NCBI RefSeq assembly: GCF_016862195.1
Contig: NZ_BOMM01000047.1
Span: 62,001 to 126,000, forward strand
DNA length: 64,000 bases
Source: Paractinoplanes ferrugineus
GTDB taxonomy: Bacteria; Actinomycetota; Actinomycetes; Mycobacteriales; Micromonosporaceae
Direction of reading: 5' to 3'
Shown: positions 43,721 to 51,144 of the stretch, one piece after another
Position numbering within the stretch: the first letter of the stretch is position 1
Layout of the letters: every line of letters starts with the position of its first letter
Translations under genes and position numbers: made by a program
The notes under the pieces: model-generated
Seen by the model: only the letters and a program-made list of their open reading frames with translations
Database searches by the model: none
What the model was told of the DNA's origin: nothing

Positions 43721-45283
43721 TCAGGCCGGCTCCACCGCGGCGGCCGGCTCCTCGGTCGCATCGGCCCCGCCCTGCGCGGGCCGCCCGCCCGGGTGGGCGA
43801 GCGACACGAGGAAGGAAATTCCCAGGGCGATCGCCATCCCGCCCAGGACCCAGCCGGTGGCGACCGCGAAGTCGTGCCGGATGGTGTCGGCCACCGCGGC
43901 CGGGATGGTGCCGCCGCTGCCGCCCCGTTGCCCGCCCGCCGAGTCGGCGAGGCTCTCGGCCTGTGTCCGCGGCACCCCGAGGCCGACCAGCGAGGACACC
44001 AGCCGGTGGGCGAAGACCGTCGACAGGACCGTGCCGAGCACCGCGACCCCGAGCGCCGAGGCGTAGTTGCGCACGGTCTGGGTGATGCCGGTGACCTCGC
44101 CGTACGAGGCGCCGATCGCCCGGTTGACCGCGTCGGTGCTGGCCGGTCCGAGCAGGAGGCCGATCCCGGCACCGGCGATGACGATGTAGGGCCACTGCGC
44201 TCCCAGGCTGAGGTCGGTGATCTTCCAGGCCCACAGCGCGAAGCCGATGGCCGCCACCGCCGACCCGGCGATCACCGGTAGCCGGGCGCCGCGCGCGTCC
44301 AGCAGCCGGCCGCCGACCTGTGCCGCCGGGGCGAAGCCGCCGAAGAAGACGAGCAGGTAGAGGCCGGCCTCGTTGGCGTCGAAGCCGAGCGAGAACTGGG
44401 CGTACACGCTGGCGAAGAAGAACACCGGGATGAACGCGATCATCGCGAGGAACAGCACCGCGTTGTCGACGACGAAGGCACGATCGCGGAAGATCCGTAC
44501 CTTGATCAGCGGGCTGCTGGTACGGGCCTCGACGACCACGAAGGCCACGATGACGGCCAGGCCGCCGACGATGCACAGCCAGGTGCCGGGGTTGCCCCAG
44601 CCCCATACCGGGGCCTGCTCGAAGCCGAGTACGGACAAGCCCATGCCGGCCGCGGCGAGCAGGGCGCCGATGTAGTCGATCCGTTCCCGGCGCCGGGTCG
44701 GCGCGATGTGCGCGACGGCCAGCAGGATGAGCGCCAGCACGGCGATCGGCACGTTGATCCAGAAGATCGCCCGCCAGGTCCACTGGGTGAGGAAGCCGCC
44801 CGCGATCGGGCCGATCGCGGTCAGCCCGCCGCTGACCCCGAAGAAGATCGCCATCGCCCGGCCGCGCTCGCGGATCGGGAACGCCGAGACCACCACCGCG
44901 AGGGCGGCCGGGATCATGATCGCGCCGGAGACGCCCTGCGCCGCACGGAAGATGATGATCCACGCTTCGGCCGCGCCGTTGCTCGGGGTGAGCCCGCACA
45001 GCAGCGAGGACGCGGCGAATCCGAGGATGCCGATCGTCGCCATCCGGCGATGACCCAGCACGTCGGCGAGCCGGCCGCCGAAGGCGAAGGTCGCCGCCAG
45101 GGCCAGCAGGTAGGCGTTGATGACCCAGCGTGAGCCCTCCGCGCTCAGCGACAGCTCGGACTGGATGTTCGGGGCGGCGATCGCCACGATGGTCTGGTCG
45201 ATGAAGGTCATCGCCACCGCGAGGAGCATCGCGATGAGAGCGATGTTCTTCGATCTGGTGGCGGGCGCGTCAGGCTGAGGCAT
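43721..45283 (-). CDS. MFS transporter, DHA2 (14-TM) drug-exporter family
   Basis: A 520-residue major facilitator with about 14 hydrophobic segments. Family motifs: IDQTIVAIAAPNIQSELSLSAEGSRWVINAYLLALAATFAFGGRLADVLGHRR (motifs D1 and A) and PIAGGFLTQWTWRAIFWINVPIAV (motif C-like). Such proteins export drugs and peptides using the proton gradient. It begins 106 bp downstream of the last gene of the ATP-grasp/oxygenase operon on the same strand, so it may export that pathway's product or provide self-resistance; this link is inferred only from position. Confidence 0.92.
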   Translation of the reverse strand: MPQPDAPATRSKNIALIAMLLAVAMTFIDQTIVAIAAPNIQSELSLSAEGSRWVINAYLLALAATFAFGGRLADVLGHRRMATIGILGFAASSLLCGLTPSNGAAEAWIIIFRAAQGVSGAIMIPAALAVVVSAFPIRERGRAMAIFFGVSGGLTAIGPIAGGFLTQWTWRAIFWINVPIAVLALILLAVAHIAPTRRRERIDYIGALLAAAGMGLSVLGFEQAPVWGWGNPGTWLCIVGGLAVIVAFVVVEARTSSPLIKVRIFRDRAFVVDNAVLFLAMIAFIPVFFFASVYAQFSLGFDANEAGLYLLVFFGGFAPAAQVGGRLLDARGARLPVIAGSAVAAIGFALWAWKITDLSLGAQWPYIVIAGAGIGLLLGPASTDAVNRAIGASYGEVTGITQTVRNYASALGVAVLGTVLSTVFAHRLVSSLVGLGVPRTQAESLADSAGGQRGGSGGTIPAAVADTIRHDFAVATGWVLGGMAIALGISFLVSLAHPGGRPAQGGADATEEPAAAVEPA

Positions 45284-45388
45284 GCGTCGATCGTTGCATC
45301 GTCAGTGGCCTGCGGATATCCGTCGAGGACCCGACCCGGTTGTCCATCGGACGACGGACAGGCCGGGGCACCCGCCGCGCTGCCTCGG

Positions 45389-46111
45389 TCATGAGACGAA
45401 GTACGCGCACGACATCCGGGCGAGCTGCGGGTCGCCGGGTTCGGGGTTGCGAACGCGGTGGACGGTGGCCGGCCAGCGCCGGCCGCTGCGGTCCTCCATC
45501 TCCTGGCCGGTGTGCACGATGAGTTCGTTGCCGGCGTCATGCACCTCGGCCCAGCCGTCGGGACCCTCGATCTGCAGGCCCGGCAGCGATGCCGGGGCGA
45601 GGATCGTCAGGGCGTTCAGGTCCTTGTGCGCGGGTGACCGCGGCGTCCCCCGCTGGGCCCGTTGCCGCACCATCGCCGAGTCGATGTCGCCCTCGAACGG
45701 GGGGTAGCGCATGACGCGCAGGCACCCTCGATCGGTACGGCGCAGCAGCCTCGGGCCGCCCCGCGCCGCGATCTGCTCGCCGATCTTCCGGGCGACCGGG
45801 GCGAGCAGGGCGATCAGTGCGTCGGTCTGGTCGCACAGCGCCTGGGGCAGGCGTACGCCTCTGCGGTAGTAGTAGCTGTCCTTCATCTCGGCGGTGAATG
45901 CCGGTTGCAACGGGAGGAAGCCGATCGGCCGGTGCCGGTTGCCGGGCAGGGTTTTCCGCAGCGGGCCGGTCAACGTCCGCTCCCACGCCGCGTAGGTAAC
46001 GTGCACCAACTCGACCTGGGCCGGGGTCAGGGGCAGGCGGAGGAAGGTGCGCGATTCCAGCTCGGCGGCCGCGGTGTCGGGGACGGGCACGGGCAGCGGT
46101 TCGGTTGTCAC
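45389..46111 (-). CDS. Fe(II)/2-oxoglutarate-dependent oxygenase of RiPP-like operon
   Basis: 240 residues from GTG 46111 (GTGA overlap with upstream gene). The C-terminal half has the isopenicillin-N-synthase-type double-stranded beta-helix: iron ligands His162 and Asp164 in PAHKDLNALTIL, the segment GNELIVHTGQEMEDRSGRRWPATVHRVRNP with His218 as third ligand, and Arg232 (ARMSCAYFV) for 2-oxoglutarate. The enzyme would hydroxylate or desaturate a substrate. In this operon the substrate could be the Lys/Asp-rich protein encoded at 49921-50451. It is last of the coupled genes. Confidence 0.85.
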   Translation of the reverse strand: MTTEPLPVPVPDTAAAELESRTFLRLPLTPAQVELVHVTYAAWERTLTGPLRKTLPGNRHRPIGFLPLQPAFTAEMKDSYYYRRGVRLPQALCDQTDALIALLAPVARKIGEQIAARGGPRLLRRTDRGCLRVMRYPPFEGDIDSAMVRQRAQRGTPRSPAHKDLNALTILAPASLPGLQIEGPDGWAEVHDAGNELIVHTGQEMEDRSGRRWPATVHRVRNPEPGDPQLARMSCAYFVS

Positions 46112-46812
46112 AGCGCCGCCACCGCCCGCGGCAGGTGCCGACCGTCGATCGGCCGCGCGTAGAGTCGCAACGCCAGCCCGTGCTCGCTCAGGGTGAATCC
46201 GGCGTAACCGGCCGGCAGGCGCAGGCGGCGGAATCGGGTCAACAGCGGGTCGGCGGCCCCGTCGAGCACCTCGGCCGCGCGCCGGGCGCCGGGCGCGGCG
46301 TGTTGAAGCTTGAGTCGCGGGCTGTCACCGGCGACCGCGAGCGAGAGCAGTCGGGGCCACCCGGCCGTCGCCGAGCGCCGGACGAGGTCGGGGATCGCGT
46401 CGACCACGCCGGGGGCGAGCCCGCCCGATCGAGCCGCCGCCATGGCGACGTCGACGAGCCGGGTGCCGCGCAGGGCAGCGACGTCGAAGTAGACCGATCG
46501 CTCGTCGGGACGTCCGGACCGCCAGCGCTCGGCGACCATCGTGGCGGGCACGGTGCCCGCGAGTCCGTGGTGCTCGTCCCGGCGCGCGGACCGGTACCAG
46601 GTGACGGCGCGCAGCTGATGTTGCGAGAGGTCACAGCGCACGAATCGAGGGCTCGGTCCGGACCACGGCCGGTTCCAGTGCCCGCCGATCCAGTGCACGA
46701 GAGGGGCTTGGTTTCCCGCTACCAGCACGCCCACGGCGCCGGTGTCCGAGGCGATACTGAGTTCCGCGGCGGCGACGCCGGCGAGCCGGTTCAGGATCTC
46801 GGTGTGGTTCAC
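46108..46812 (-). CDS. Unrecognised protein of RiPP-like operon
   Basis: 234 residues from GTG 46812, overlapping neighbours by 4 bp on both sides. No family is recognised. It begins HTEILNRLAGVAAAELSIASDTGAVGVLV, contains a His/Trp-rich stretch (LVHWIGGHWNRPW), a middle part with YFDVAALRGTRLVDVAMAAARSGG, SPRLKLQHAAPGARR, and a C-terminal GFTLSEHGLALRLYARPIDGRHLP. The SPRLKL and LRLYARP segments faintly recall aromatic prenyltransferase strands, but similarity is too weak for a call. The complete translational coupling implies a role in the same pathway. Confidence 0.7.
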   Translation of the reverse strand: MNHTEILNRLAGVAAAELSIASDTGAVGVLVAGNQAPLVHWIGGHWNRPWSGPSPRFVRCDLSQHQLRAVTWYRSARRDEHHGLAGTVPATMVAERWRSGRPDERSVYFDVAALRGTRLVDVAMAAARSGGLAPGVVDAIPDLVRRSATAGWPRLLSLAVAGDSPRLKLQHAAPGARRAAEVLDGAADPLLTRFRRLRLPAGYAGFTLSEHGLALRLYARPIDGRHLPRAVAAL

Positions 46813-47528
46813 CAGTACAACACCCACCCCGCGGTGTCGCGGATTCCGTGCCCCTGCAACGTGATCCGCTGGTCGCCGGGCCACAGCCGCGGGACCGCTC
46901 CGATGCGGTGCAGGACCGACCGCATCTGCACCGCCATGACACCGACCTGGTAGGGATGGCGGGTCGGCGGCTTCGTCTCGGCGATCCGGCGGATGTCGCC
47001 GGCGCGGCCCATCCGGCGCCGGCGCCGGCTCTCCTCGACGGTGAAGTTCCAGTACTCCAGGGCCGCGCCCTCGTGCGGCAGCCGGATCGCCAGGGTGAAG
47101 GAGATGTGCTGCCTCGGGTGGACGATCTCCGCCGCCCACGGCAGCGCCTCGTACTGCAGGTCGAAGTGCTCGTTGGGCACTCCCCCGGTCGAGATGCCGA
47201 GCTCCTCGAAGATGTGGAAGCCGGGCAGGGCCGCCCTGCCGCTGTCGAACCGGGTGGGCGCACCGAGATGCTCGGCCAGCGCGGCGCCAACCGCGGTGTG
47301 CACGTCCCCGAAGTGCTCGGTGAGCAGCGCGTTCTGCGACTCGAACCGCTCGTGGTAAGCACGGACCGGATCGGCCGAGTGAGCGAGGTCGAGGTAGGTC
47401 GCCACGCCCAGGGTCCAGAAATGCTCGGCCCGCTCGATCCACCGCGGGCGCAGTGCCCGGACCCGGTCGGCCACGTCGGCCGCCCCGGCGGGGTCGAGCA
47501 CCACGAGGTCGGCCATGACCGGGTTCAC
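46809..47528 (-). CDS. Fe(II)/2OG oxygenase-like protein, paralogue B
   Basis: 239 residues from GTG 47528 (GTGA overlap). It is a clear paralogue of the gene encoded just upstream: both share RxxALRPRWxERxxxFxxLG near residue 30, ALPGFHxF, H-x-D-L-Q and a C terminus R-I-T-L-Q-G-H ending in LYW. The likely iron ligands are His121 and Asp123 (EHFDLQYEALPW) and His207 (VLHRIG), with Arg221 in DQRITLQGH as the 2-oxoglutarate contact, 14 residues after the His. These spacings suit a 2OG oxygenase but no named family is recognised. Probably a tailoring enzyme. Confidence 0.72.
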   Translation of the reverse strand: MNPVMADLVVLDPAGAADVADRVRALRPRWIERAEHFWTLGVATYLDLAHSADPVRAYHERFESQNALLTEHFGDVHTAVGAALAEHLGAPTRFDSGRAALPGFHIFEELGISTGGVPNEHFDLQYEALPWAAEIVHPRQHISFTLAIRLPHEGAALEYWNFTVEESRRRRRMGRAGDIRRIAETKPPTRHPYQVGVMAVQMRSVLHRIGAVPRLWPGDQRITLQGHGIRDTAGWVLYW

Positions 47529-48193
47529 CAGTAGAGAAGCCATCGGTTCTCCTCGATCGCGAGCGCGTGACCCTGCAGAGTGATCCGCCGGCCGGCGTTT
47601 CCACCCGGGTAACAGGCCCGGCGGTGCAGGGTCCGACCGGTGTGCACGAACAGCTCGCCCAGCCGGTAGTCCTCGCGCTCGATGTACGGGCGCCCCGAGC
47701 CACCGCGGGAGAACTCGATCCCGCCCCCGGCCGGCGGCAGCTCGACGGGCAGGGTGAAGGTCCGGGTCGGCGTGTCCAGCCGGGTGGCCGGCCCCAGGTG
47801 CCGGAACTGCAGATCGAGGTGCAGGCGGTCACGGGCGGCGCCGGTCAGCGACCGGGCCAGGAACAGGTGGAAACCAGGCAGAGCCGTCGCCCCGGAAGCC
47901 AGCGTGCACGGCGCGTTCAGCTCGTCCTCCAGGGCCAGGCGGCAGCTCTCCAGCAGGTCCGGGAACTCCCCCGCGAGCAGCTCGTTGTCGGCGGCCGCGC
48001 GGTGGGCGTACCCGTCGAGGTTCCGCTGCGGGCCCACGTCGAGGTAGACCGAGGCACCCAGGCTGTAGAAGTCCCGGCCGCGCTCGCGCCAGCGAGGGCG
48101 CAGTGCGTCGATTCGTCCCACGACGTCGGCGCAGGCCCGCGAGGTCAACAGAGTGCGGCGTACGACCGGGGTGTCGTCCACGACGGCGCTCAT
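47525..48193 (-). CDS. Fe(II)/2OG oxygenase-like protein, paralogue A
   Basis: 222 residues from ATG 48193 (ATGA overlap with the ATP-grasp gene). Candidate iron ligands are His125 and Asp127 (RLHLDLQFRHLG) and His190 (VHTGRTLHRR), followed 13 residues later by Arg203 in RRITLQGH. FVHTGRTLH resembles IVHTGQEM plus the distal His of the third oxygenase of this operon, supporting a common fold. Ends WLLYW, as the paralogue ends WVLYW. The tandem pair probably arose by duplication and may act on different residues or as a heteromer. Confidence 0.72.
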   Translation of the reverse strand: MSAVVDDTPVVRRTLLTSRACADVVGRIDALRPRWRERGRDFYSLGASVYLDVGPQRNLDGYAHRAAADNELLAGEFPDLLESCRLALEDELNAPCTLASGATALPGFHLFLARSLTGAARDRLHLDLQFRHLGPATRLDTPTRTFTLPVELPPAGGGIEFSRGGSGRPYIEREDYRLGELFVHTGRTLHRRACYPGGNAGRRITLQGHALAIEENRWLLYW

Positions 48194-49080
48194 GGCGCCA
48201 GCACCCGGCAGAGCGCTGCGGAGATGGCCCCGTCACAGCGGCGGTCGTACCAGTCGTAACCGGGCATCGGATTCGCCTCCAGGCACCACCAGCGGTCCTG
48301 TGCGTCGACGCGGAAGTCCCATCCGGTGAACGCCAGGCCCATCGTCTCGGCCGCCGACCGCATCCGTACGACCAGTTCGTCGGGGACCTCGACAGGTCGG
48401 TGAGTGATGTCGGCCCCGCGGGTCCGGTAGTCCACCACCGCGCCGTCGATCCGCTCGGCGAAGGCTTCCCCACCCACAAGATGCACGCGTACGTCGAAAC
48501 CCTCGATCCGGCGTTGCAGGTGCACCGGCCCCTGGCTCGCGTCGAAGGAAGCGAAGCGGCCGGCGTCGACGAGTTGCGCCGCCCCCCGTACCCCGGTGAT
48601 CGTCTTGACGATCACCGGTCCGTGCCGGTCGAGGAAGTCGAGGATGCGTTCGCGGTCGGACGTCGTCCGGCTGGGCGGGACCAGGAAACCCTGGCGGGCC
48701 AGCCACCATTCGTGCAACGGTTTGGAGCCGTTGTGCGCCTGCCCGCTGGGCCGGTTCACCACCGTGCCGCGGGCCGCGTCGAGGAAGGCCGTGAGGCCCA
48801 TGACGAGGCGCGTCCAGGCCGGCCCCTCGTCCGGGTCGAGCACTGGCGAGAGGTCGACCACGCGTGCGTAGTAGCTCCCGTCGCCGGGCAGGTGATGCTC
48901 GACTCCCGCCCTGCTGCGCAGGTGGGCGACCCCGTTCCACCCGTCGAGCTCGAAGTGCCACGGATGGCGCACGACGGCGCGGAGGTTGACGAACTCGACG
49001 CGGTGACCCGCGGCGTGGGCGCGTTGGGCGAAGTGGACCGTGGTGGTGTCGGTGTCCGTGCCGATCACGTGAATGGTCAC
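48190..49080 (-). CDS. ATP-grasp ligase of RiPP-like operon
   Basis: 296 residues from GTG 49080 (GTGA overlap). A RimK/graspetide-type ATP-grasp fold: N-terminal IHVIGTDTDTTTVHFAQRA, central NRPSGQAHNGSKPLHEWWLARQGFLVPPSRTT, nucleotide-binding Lys in VIVKTITGVRGA, PVHLQRRIEGFDVRVHLVGGEAFAERI, and the metal-binding end FTGWDFRVDAQDRWWCLEANPMPGYDWYD with Asp, Glu and Asn. Such ligases activate carboxylates by phosphorylation and join them to amines or hydroxyls; in graspetides they cross-link Asp/Glu with Lys/Ser/Thr of a precursor. The Lys/Asp-rich protein encoded upstream is an obvious candidate substrate. Confidence 0.88.
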   Translation of the reverse strand: MTIHVIGTDTDTTTVHFAQRAHAAGHRVEFVNLRAVVRHPWHFELDGWNGVAHLRSRAGVEHHLPGDGSYYARVVDLSPVLDPDEGPAWTRLVMGLTAFLDAARGTVVNRPSGQAHNGSKPLHEWWLARQGFLVPPSRTTSDRERILDFLDRHGPVIVKTITGVRGAAQLVDAGRFASFDASQGPVHLQRRIEGFDVRVHLVGGEAFAERIDGAVVDYRTRGADITHRPVEVPDELVVRMRSAAETMGLAFTGWDFRVDAQDRWWCLEANPMPGYDWYDRRCDGAISAALCRVLAP

Positions 49081-49901
49081 GGCAGCAACAGCTCCAGCAG
49101 CGTCGTGAAGACCTCGCGGAGGACGGGGCGGCACTCCTCGAGACCGGGGAACGGGTTGACCCGGGCCAGCACGGCCGGTCCGTCTCCGGCCGGGATCGCC
49201 CACGAGACGGTGGCGAACTGCAGTCCCAGCGCGGCCACGGCGGCCACGCTCTGCGCCTCGACGTCCCGTGGCCCGATGTCGGCCGTTGTCACGCGGAACC
49301 CGGCGGAGCCCACGACGACGACCTGTTCCCAGCCCTGGGTAGCGGTCCGCTCGCGGGACCGGCCGAACGTGATCCCGGCCGGGCTGTCGGAGACCGCGAA
49401 CGAGCCGAGGTCTTGATGGAACCACCGATCGGGGTCGGGCGGGGGCCGGTCGTTCCAGAAATTCTCGCGCAGAACCGGGACCCGACCGGCCCGGCGTTCG
49501 GTCACGACGGCCGACAACACGCTCCGCGAGACGCCGCCCCACTCGTTCGGCCGGTTGACCACGGGCCGCGGCGACAGCGCTGCCGCGGACCAGAACGTGG
49601 AGTAACACTCGGTCCAGGCGAAGCGCTCGTCTTCGGTGGCGTCCGGCAGCGGGGGCCGAGCCGGCCGGACGAGGACGGACGGCGCCGGGTCGACGGTGAC
49701 CTCGCAGCCGGCGATGTCGAGCGTCGTCCGGCGGGCCGCCACCGGCAGCCGGCACCGGTCGACCGCAACGCCGCGGGCGGTGGCGAACGAGGAGAACGCA
49801 TGGCCGAACGGGTCGTCGGCCTCGTCCACGATCAGCAGGTCGATCGGGCGGTCCGCGCGGCCCGGCTCGGCCGACGGGCGGGCAGCTGTCGTCTCGGGCA
49901 C
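49077..49901 (-). CDS. Second ATP-grasp-like protein, possibly degenerate
   Basis: 274 residues from GTG 49901, preceded by a strong GGAGG at 49906-49910. Layout parallels the ATP-grasp gene downstream: N-terminal LLIVDEADDPFGHAFSSFATARGVAVDRCRL, PRPVVNRPNEWGGVSRSVLSAVV, and C-terminal AAVAALGLQFATVSWAIPAGDGPAVLARVNPFPGLEECRPV. The middle is shorter, a clear ATP-binding Lys motif is not seen, and only the NPFP part of the metal site is retained, so it may be a non-catalytic partner or substrate-binding subunit. It initiates the coupled run of enzymes. Confidence 0.7.
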   Translation of the reverse strand: MPETTAARPSAEPGRADRPIDLLIVDEADDPFGHAFSSFATARGVAVDRCRLPVAARRTTLDIAGCEVTVDPAPSVLVRPARPPLPDATEDERFAWTECYSTFWSAAALSPRPVVNRPNEWGGVSRSVLSAVVTERRAGRVPVLRENFWNDRPPPDPDRWFHQDLGSFAVSDSPAGITFGRSRERTATQGWEQVVVVGSAGFRVTTADIGPRDVEAQSVAAVAALGLQFATVSWAIPAGDGPAVLARVNPFPGLEECRPVLREVFTTLLELLLP

Positions 49902-49920
49902 GGAACCTCCTGCGGCGGGT

Positions 49921-50451
49921 TCAGATGATCGGTTGGCTCAGCAACGCCGTCAGCCGGGCCTCATGGAGGTCCTGGATCTGCTCGGTGATGTCCACCGGGA
50001 TCGTCACGAAGTCGAGGTCGTGGATGATCAGCTCGTTCTCCGCGGCGAGGAGTTTGTCGCCGTCGATCCCTTCTTTCGAGCCGTCCTTGCTGCCGTCCTT
50101 GGAATGACCCTTGTCCGACGTGTCCTTGCCTTTGTCGGAGGTTTCCTTACCGCCTTTGTCGGAGCTTTCCTTACCGCCTTTGTCGCCGCCGTCCTTCCCG
50201 CCGTCCTTGTCCTTGATCTTGTCGTTGCTTCCGCCGTCCTTCGCGCCGTCCTTCTTGTCCCAGAAGCCGGCCTCGCCGGCGTCCTTCGCGCCGTCCTTGC
50301 CGTCTTTCTTGGTCGACCCGAGGTCCAATCCGTTCGCGATGAGATCATCGACGACCACGGCGATGCGGTCGCTGTTCTCCCGGGCGAGCCGGCCCAGCAC
50401 GTCGACGCGCTCGGCCGCGCTGATGAACGGGCGTACGTCCTCCGTGCTCAC
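49921..50451 (-). CDS. Lys/Asp/Gly-repeat protein, candidate RiPP precursor
   Basis: 176 residues from GTG 50451, whose start overlaps the stop of the pentapeptide-repeat gene (GTGA). Residues 1-45 form a helical, leader-like segment (EDVRPFISAAERVDVLGRLA, then IAVVVDDLIANGLDLG). Residues 46-132 are a repeat core made almost only of Lys, Asp, Gly, Ser, Thr and Glu, with units such as KDG, GGKESSDK, GGKETSDK and SKDG. Residues 133-176 are again normal protein (LLAAENELIIHDLDFVTIPVDITEQIQDLHEARLTALL split between short blocks). There is no signal peptide and no Cys. Equal supply of Lys amines, Ser/Thr hydroxyls and Asp/Glu carboxylates, next to ATP-grasp genes, suggests a multiply cross-linked product. 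It could instead be a structural low-complexity protein. Confidence 0.8.
   Translation of the reverse strand: MSTEDVRPFISAAERVDVLGRLARENSDRIAVVVDDLIANGLDLGSTKKDGKDGAKDAGEAGFWDKKDGAKDGGSNDKIKDKDGGKDGGDKGGKESSDKGGKETSDKGKDTSDKGHSKDGSKDGSKEGIDGDKLLAAENELIIHDLDFVTIPVDITEQIQDLHEARLTALLSQPII
50131..50178 (-). repeat. 24-bp tandem repeat in the Lys/Asp-rich core
   Basis: Two nearly identical 24-bp units (50131-50154 and 50155-50178, one base different) continue into partial copies, coding for GGKE(S/T)SDK. The repeat has clearly expanded by duplication within the reading frame. Confidence 0.85.
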
Positions 50452-50825
50452 GGCTGGAACCGCCCTTCCTCGCCGAGCAGCAACCTCAGCAGGTTGCCGA
50501 CGTTGACGCCGTTGACCACCAGATGGTCCACGTCGCAGTTGATCAGCTCCACGCCCCGCATGCTGCAACCGGTGAAGGTGGCGCCGTCGAAGTCCCCCTC
50601 GTCGAACGCCGCCCCCTCGAAGCTGGACGCGTGGATCCGCGTGTTGAACGCCTCGATCTGCGTCATCACCGAATGCGAGAAGTCAACGTTGACGAACGTC
50701 GAACTGGCCGCGTTACCATTCGCCAGCAACATATTCGGGCGCAGAACGCGATCCTCGCCCTCGTTCTCTTGGACAACGGCGAACGTCCTCGGAGGATCCG
50801 GCTCACTGCGCGATGGTTCCGGCAT
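50448..50825 (-). CDS. Pentapeptide-repeat protein, first gene of RiPP-like operon
   Basis: 125 residues from ATG 50825 with GAGG at about 50831-50834 (GTG 50852 is a weaker alternative). The body is made of pentapeptide repeats with central Phe/Leu/Met/Val (STFVN VDFSH SVMTQ, SSFEG AAFDE GDFDG ATFTG CSMRG VELIN), predicted to form a short right-handed beta-helix, ending VNGVNVGNLLRLLLGEEGRF. Function is unknown: it might scaffold the repeat protein, provide immunity, or be a second substrate. Coupled by 4 bp to the Lys/Asp-rich gene. Confidence 0.82.
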   Translation of the reverse strand: MPEPSRSEPDPPRTFAVVQENEGEDRVLRPNMLLANGNAASSTFVNVDFSHSVMTQIEAFNTRIHASSFEGAAFDEGDFDGATFTGCSMRGVELINCDVDHLVVNGVNVGNLLRLLLGEEGRFQP

Positions 50826-51144
50826 AACCAACCTCGACTCGAAGTGCGACACGGCTCGATGCGGGCACCAGACTCAGAAAGGCTATGCACCGGGCGGTCC
50901 CGCGAGCAAGAACGGCTGTCCACATTAACCTGTCCCTTCGTCGGGGCGCCCCTGGATGATCGGCCGGTGTGTCTGGTGGTTCGGCCGGCCGGGACGACTC
51001 GGAATCCGCCGATCGGTCGTTCCGGCAACCTCGCGGCCGGGCATCGTCGCGGTGGCACGAAGGCCGAACTGACGAAGGGTATGAAGAGCAGCGGAAGGGA
51101 GGCGGACGCGCCGGGGTCGGCTCGTCCGTGGGGTCAGGCTGGGG
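50826..51144. other. Intergenic region upstream of RiPP-like operon
   Basis: About 320 bp between the EXLDI gene and the pentapeptide gene, both on the minus strand. It must hold the promoter of the operon, but no consensus -35/-10 pair or operator stands out, and no gene is supported. Confidence 0.5.
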
